The notes below the pieces were generated by a model. That model was not told the origin of the DNA and did no database searches. It saw only the letters and a list, made by a program, of their open reading frames with translations. DNA of 64,000 bases from Aurelia coerulea (lineage: Eukaryota > Cnidaria > Scyphozoa > Semaeostomeae > Ulmaridae), in assembly GCA_039566865.1 (NCBI GenBank), contig CM076959.1, positions 8,725,501 through 8,789,500 of the forward strand. The letters run 5' to 3'. Numbering within the stretch: the stretch's first letter is position 1; each line of letters starts with the position of its first letter. This document shows, piece by piece, positions 63,281 to 64,000 of this stretch. A program made the translations under genes and the position numbers.

Positions 63281-64000
63281 TCTTTGTAATAGATATTGTA
63301 GCTACGAAAGTACGTTAATCCACACTTTTTGTGCTTTTTTTTTTGTGTTCTTTGAGAAAATAAACATTTAATTAATCGATGTTTGTTTATGCAGTAAAGC
63401 CAAAATGAGCCACAAGAAAAAGCTAATGTCTATAGTAATGTTTCCAAGAAGGGTTGCTGTAGCACTAATATAGTGCTATAAAAGAAGTAACTTGCAGAAG
63501 TAAAGTTTTAAGGAACGATGAGTGCAATACTCTTTATAATATAAATTGTAGCTACTAAAGTACGTTGAACGACACTTTTTGTGCTTTTTTTTGTGTTCTT
63601 TGAGAAAATAAACATTTAATTAATCGATGTTTGTTTATGCAGTAAAGCCAAAATGAGCCACAAGAAAAAGCTAATGTCTATAGTAATGTTTCCAAGAAAG
63701 GTTGCTGTAGCACTAATATAGTGCTATAAAAGAAGTAACTTGCAGAAGTAAAGTTTTAAGGAACGATGAGTGCAATACTCTTTATAATATAAATTGTAGC
63801 TACTAAAGTACGTTGAACGACACTTTTTGTGCTTTTATTTTGTTTTCTTTGAGAAAATAACATTTTAATTAATCGATGCAGTAAAGCCCAAATAAGACTA
63901 AAGAAAAAGCTAATGTCTATAGTAATGTTTCAAAGAATGGTTGCTGCAGCACTAATATAGTGCTATAAAAGAAGTAACTTGCAGAACTAAAGTTTTAAAG
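63281..64000 (+). repeat. Terminal run of GAGCCACAAG monomers
   Basis: Nearly three monomers are present; the first two are close relatives with GTTGCTGTAGC, CAGAAGTAAAG and a T-run followed by GTGTTCTTTG. The last monomer resembles the short ATCGATGCAG type with AATAACATTTTAA in place of AATAAACTTTTAA. The window ends in the AAAGTTTTAAAG motif. Confidence 0.7.

Larger units (their letters stand above)
1..64000 (+). repeat. Head-to-tail satellite array of ~249-bp monomers
   Basis: The whole window is one satellite family. The block TTAATTAATCGATG recurs at steps of 249, 248, 239, 248 and 239 bp in the first 1.3 kb, and similar spacing continues to the end. A typical monomer runs from AAAGTTTTAAAGAACGATG through a TTTATAATA stretch, a GTACGTTAAT block, a T-rich tract, ATTAATCGATG, an A-rich tract, GGTTGCTGCAG and a hairpin. 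A hand-assembled consensus is 249 bp with 71 G/C. Short monomers of about 237-239 bp lack roughly 10 bp after ATCGATG; 250-bp ones carry a single extra A. I saw no inverted monomer. The window starts and ends inside monomers. Centromeric or pericentromeric location is inferred only from size and homogeneity. Confidence 0.97.

Noticed and set aside
1..64000. CRISPR array or other bacterial repeat system
   Set aside because: Repeats are about 249 bp and directly adjacent with no unique spacers. Nothing bacterial, such as cas genes or dense coding, is present.
1..64000. 5S rRNA, tRNA, snRNA or histone tandem gene array
   Set aside because: The monomer has no A/B/C box set, cloverleaf or coding frame that persists across subtypes.
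1..64000. CENP-B box
   Set aside because: I looked for the TTCGNNNNANNCGGG core in the consensus and main variants and found nothing close.
1..64000. Telomeric or subtelomeric simple repeat
   Set aside because: No TTAGGG, TTTAGGG or TTAGG runs are seen on either strand.
1..64000. AATAAA as polyadenylation signals
   Set aside because: AATAAA occurs in nearly every monomer within the AT-rich core; with no gene upstream it has no support as a functional signal.

Overview
The whole 64-kb window is tandemly repeated satellite DNA of a eukaryotic nuclear genome, interrupted only by three copies of one DNA transposon. The satellite monomer is about 249 bp and AT-rich (71 G/C in a hand-assembled 249-bp consensus, about 28-29%). 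All monomers I read point the same way, head to tail, roughly 240 of them. I see no single-copy sequence, no conventional gene, no RNA gene and no telomere repeat. Such an array fits centromeric or pericentromeric heterochromatin, or another large satellite block, of an animal or other eukaryote. I cannot name the species.

Layout. (1) Positions 1-32,070 have a long higher-order structure. The interval 1-9,560 recurs almost base for base at 10,424-19,979. The interval 14,844-22,625 recurs at 24,041-32,070 with an offset of 9,197, rising to 9,446 after one extra monomer. Each long copy carries the same 1,324-bp transposon at the same base of the same monomer (6,594-7,917; 17,013-18,336; 26,210-27,533), so the element inserted once and was multiplied by satellite amplification. 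(2) Positions 32-58 kb are a mosaic of shorter local amplifications: 750-bp trimers, 997- and 989-bp tetramers, a 499-bp dimer, 1,497-bp hexamers and a 3,244-bp 13-mer, with 32.3-34.45 kb re-appearing near 45.4-47.8 kb. (3) Positions 58.36-63.28 kb are dominated by a 1,496-bp hexameric period. (4) The last 0.7 kb is a short run of closely related single monomers.

The transposon has 19-bp terminal inverted repeats starting GGGGGTATATCC and a 4-6 bp target duplication whose exact length is ambiguous. It encodes no recognisable transposase. Its minus strand carries a short basic reading frame with a degenerate C2H2-finger-like tail, preceded by a 21-codon frame in another register, which looks like a decayed or captured coding fragment.

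Within monomers the recurrent elements are a 17-bp hairpin (7-bp stem, 3-nt loop) next to a CTGCAG site, a TATAAAAG box directly abutting the hairpin in one subset, an ATTAATCGAT block, and a CACA/TGTG mini-hairpin. A subset has gained a perfect 12-bp palindrome, TAACGTACGTTA. Open reading frames of 69-70 codons inside the satellite are chance frames.
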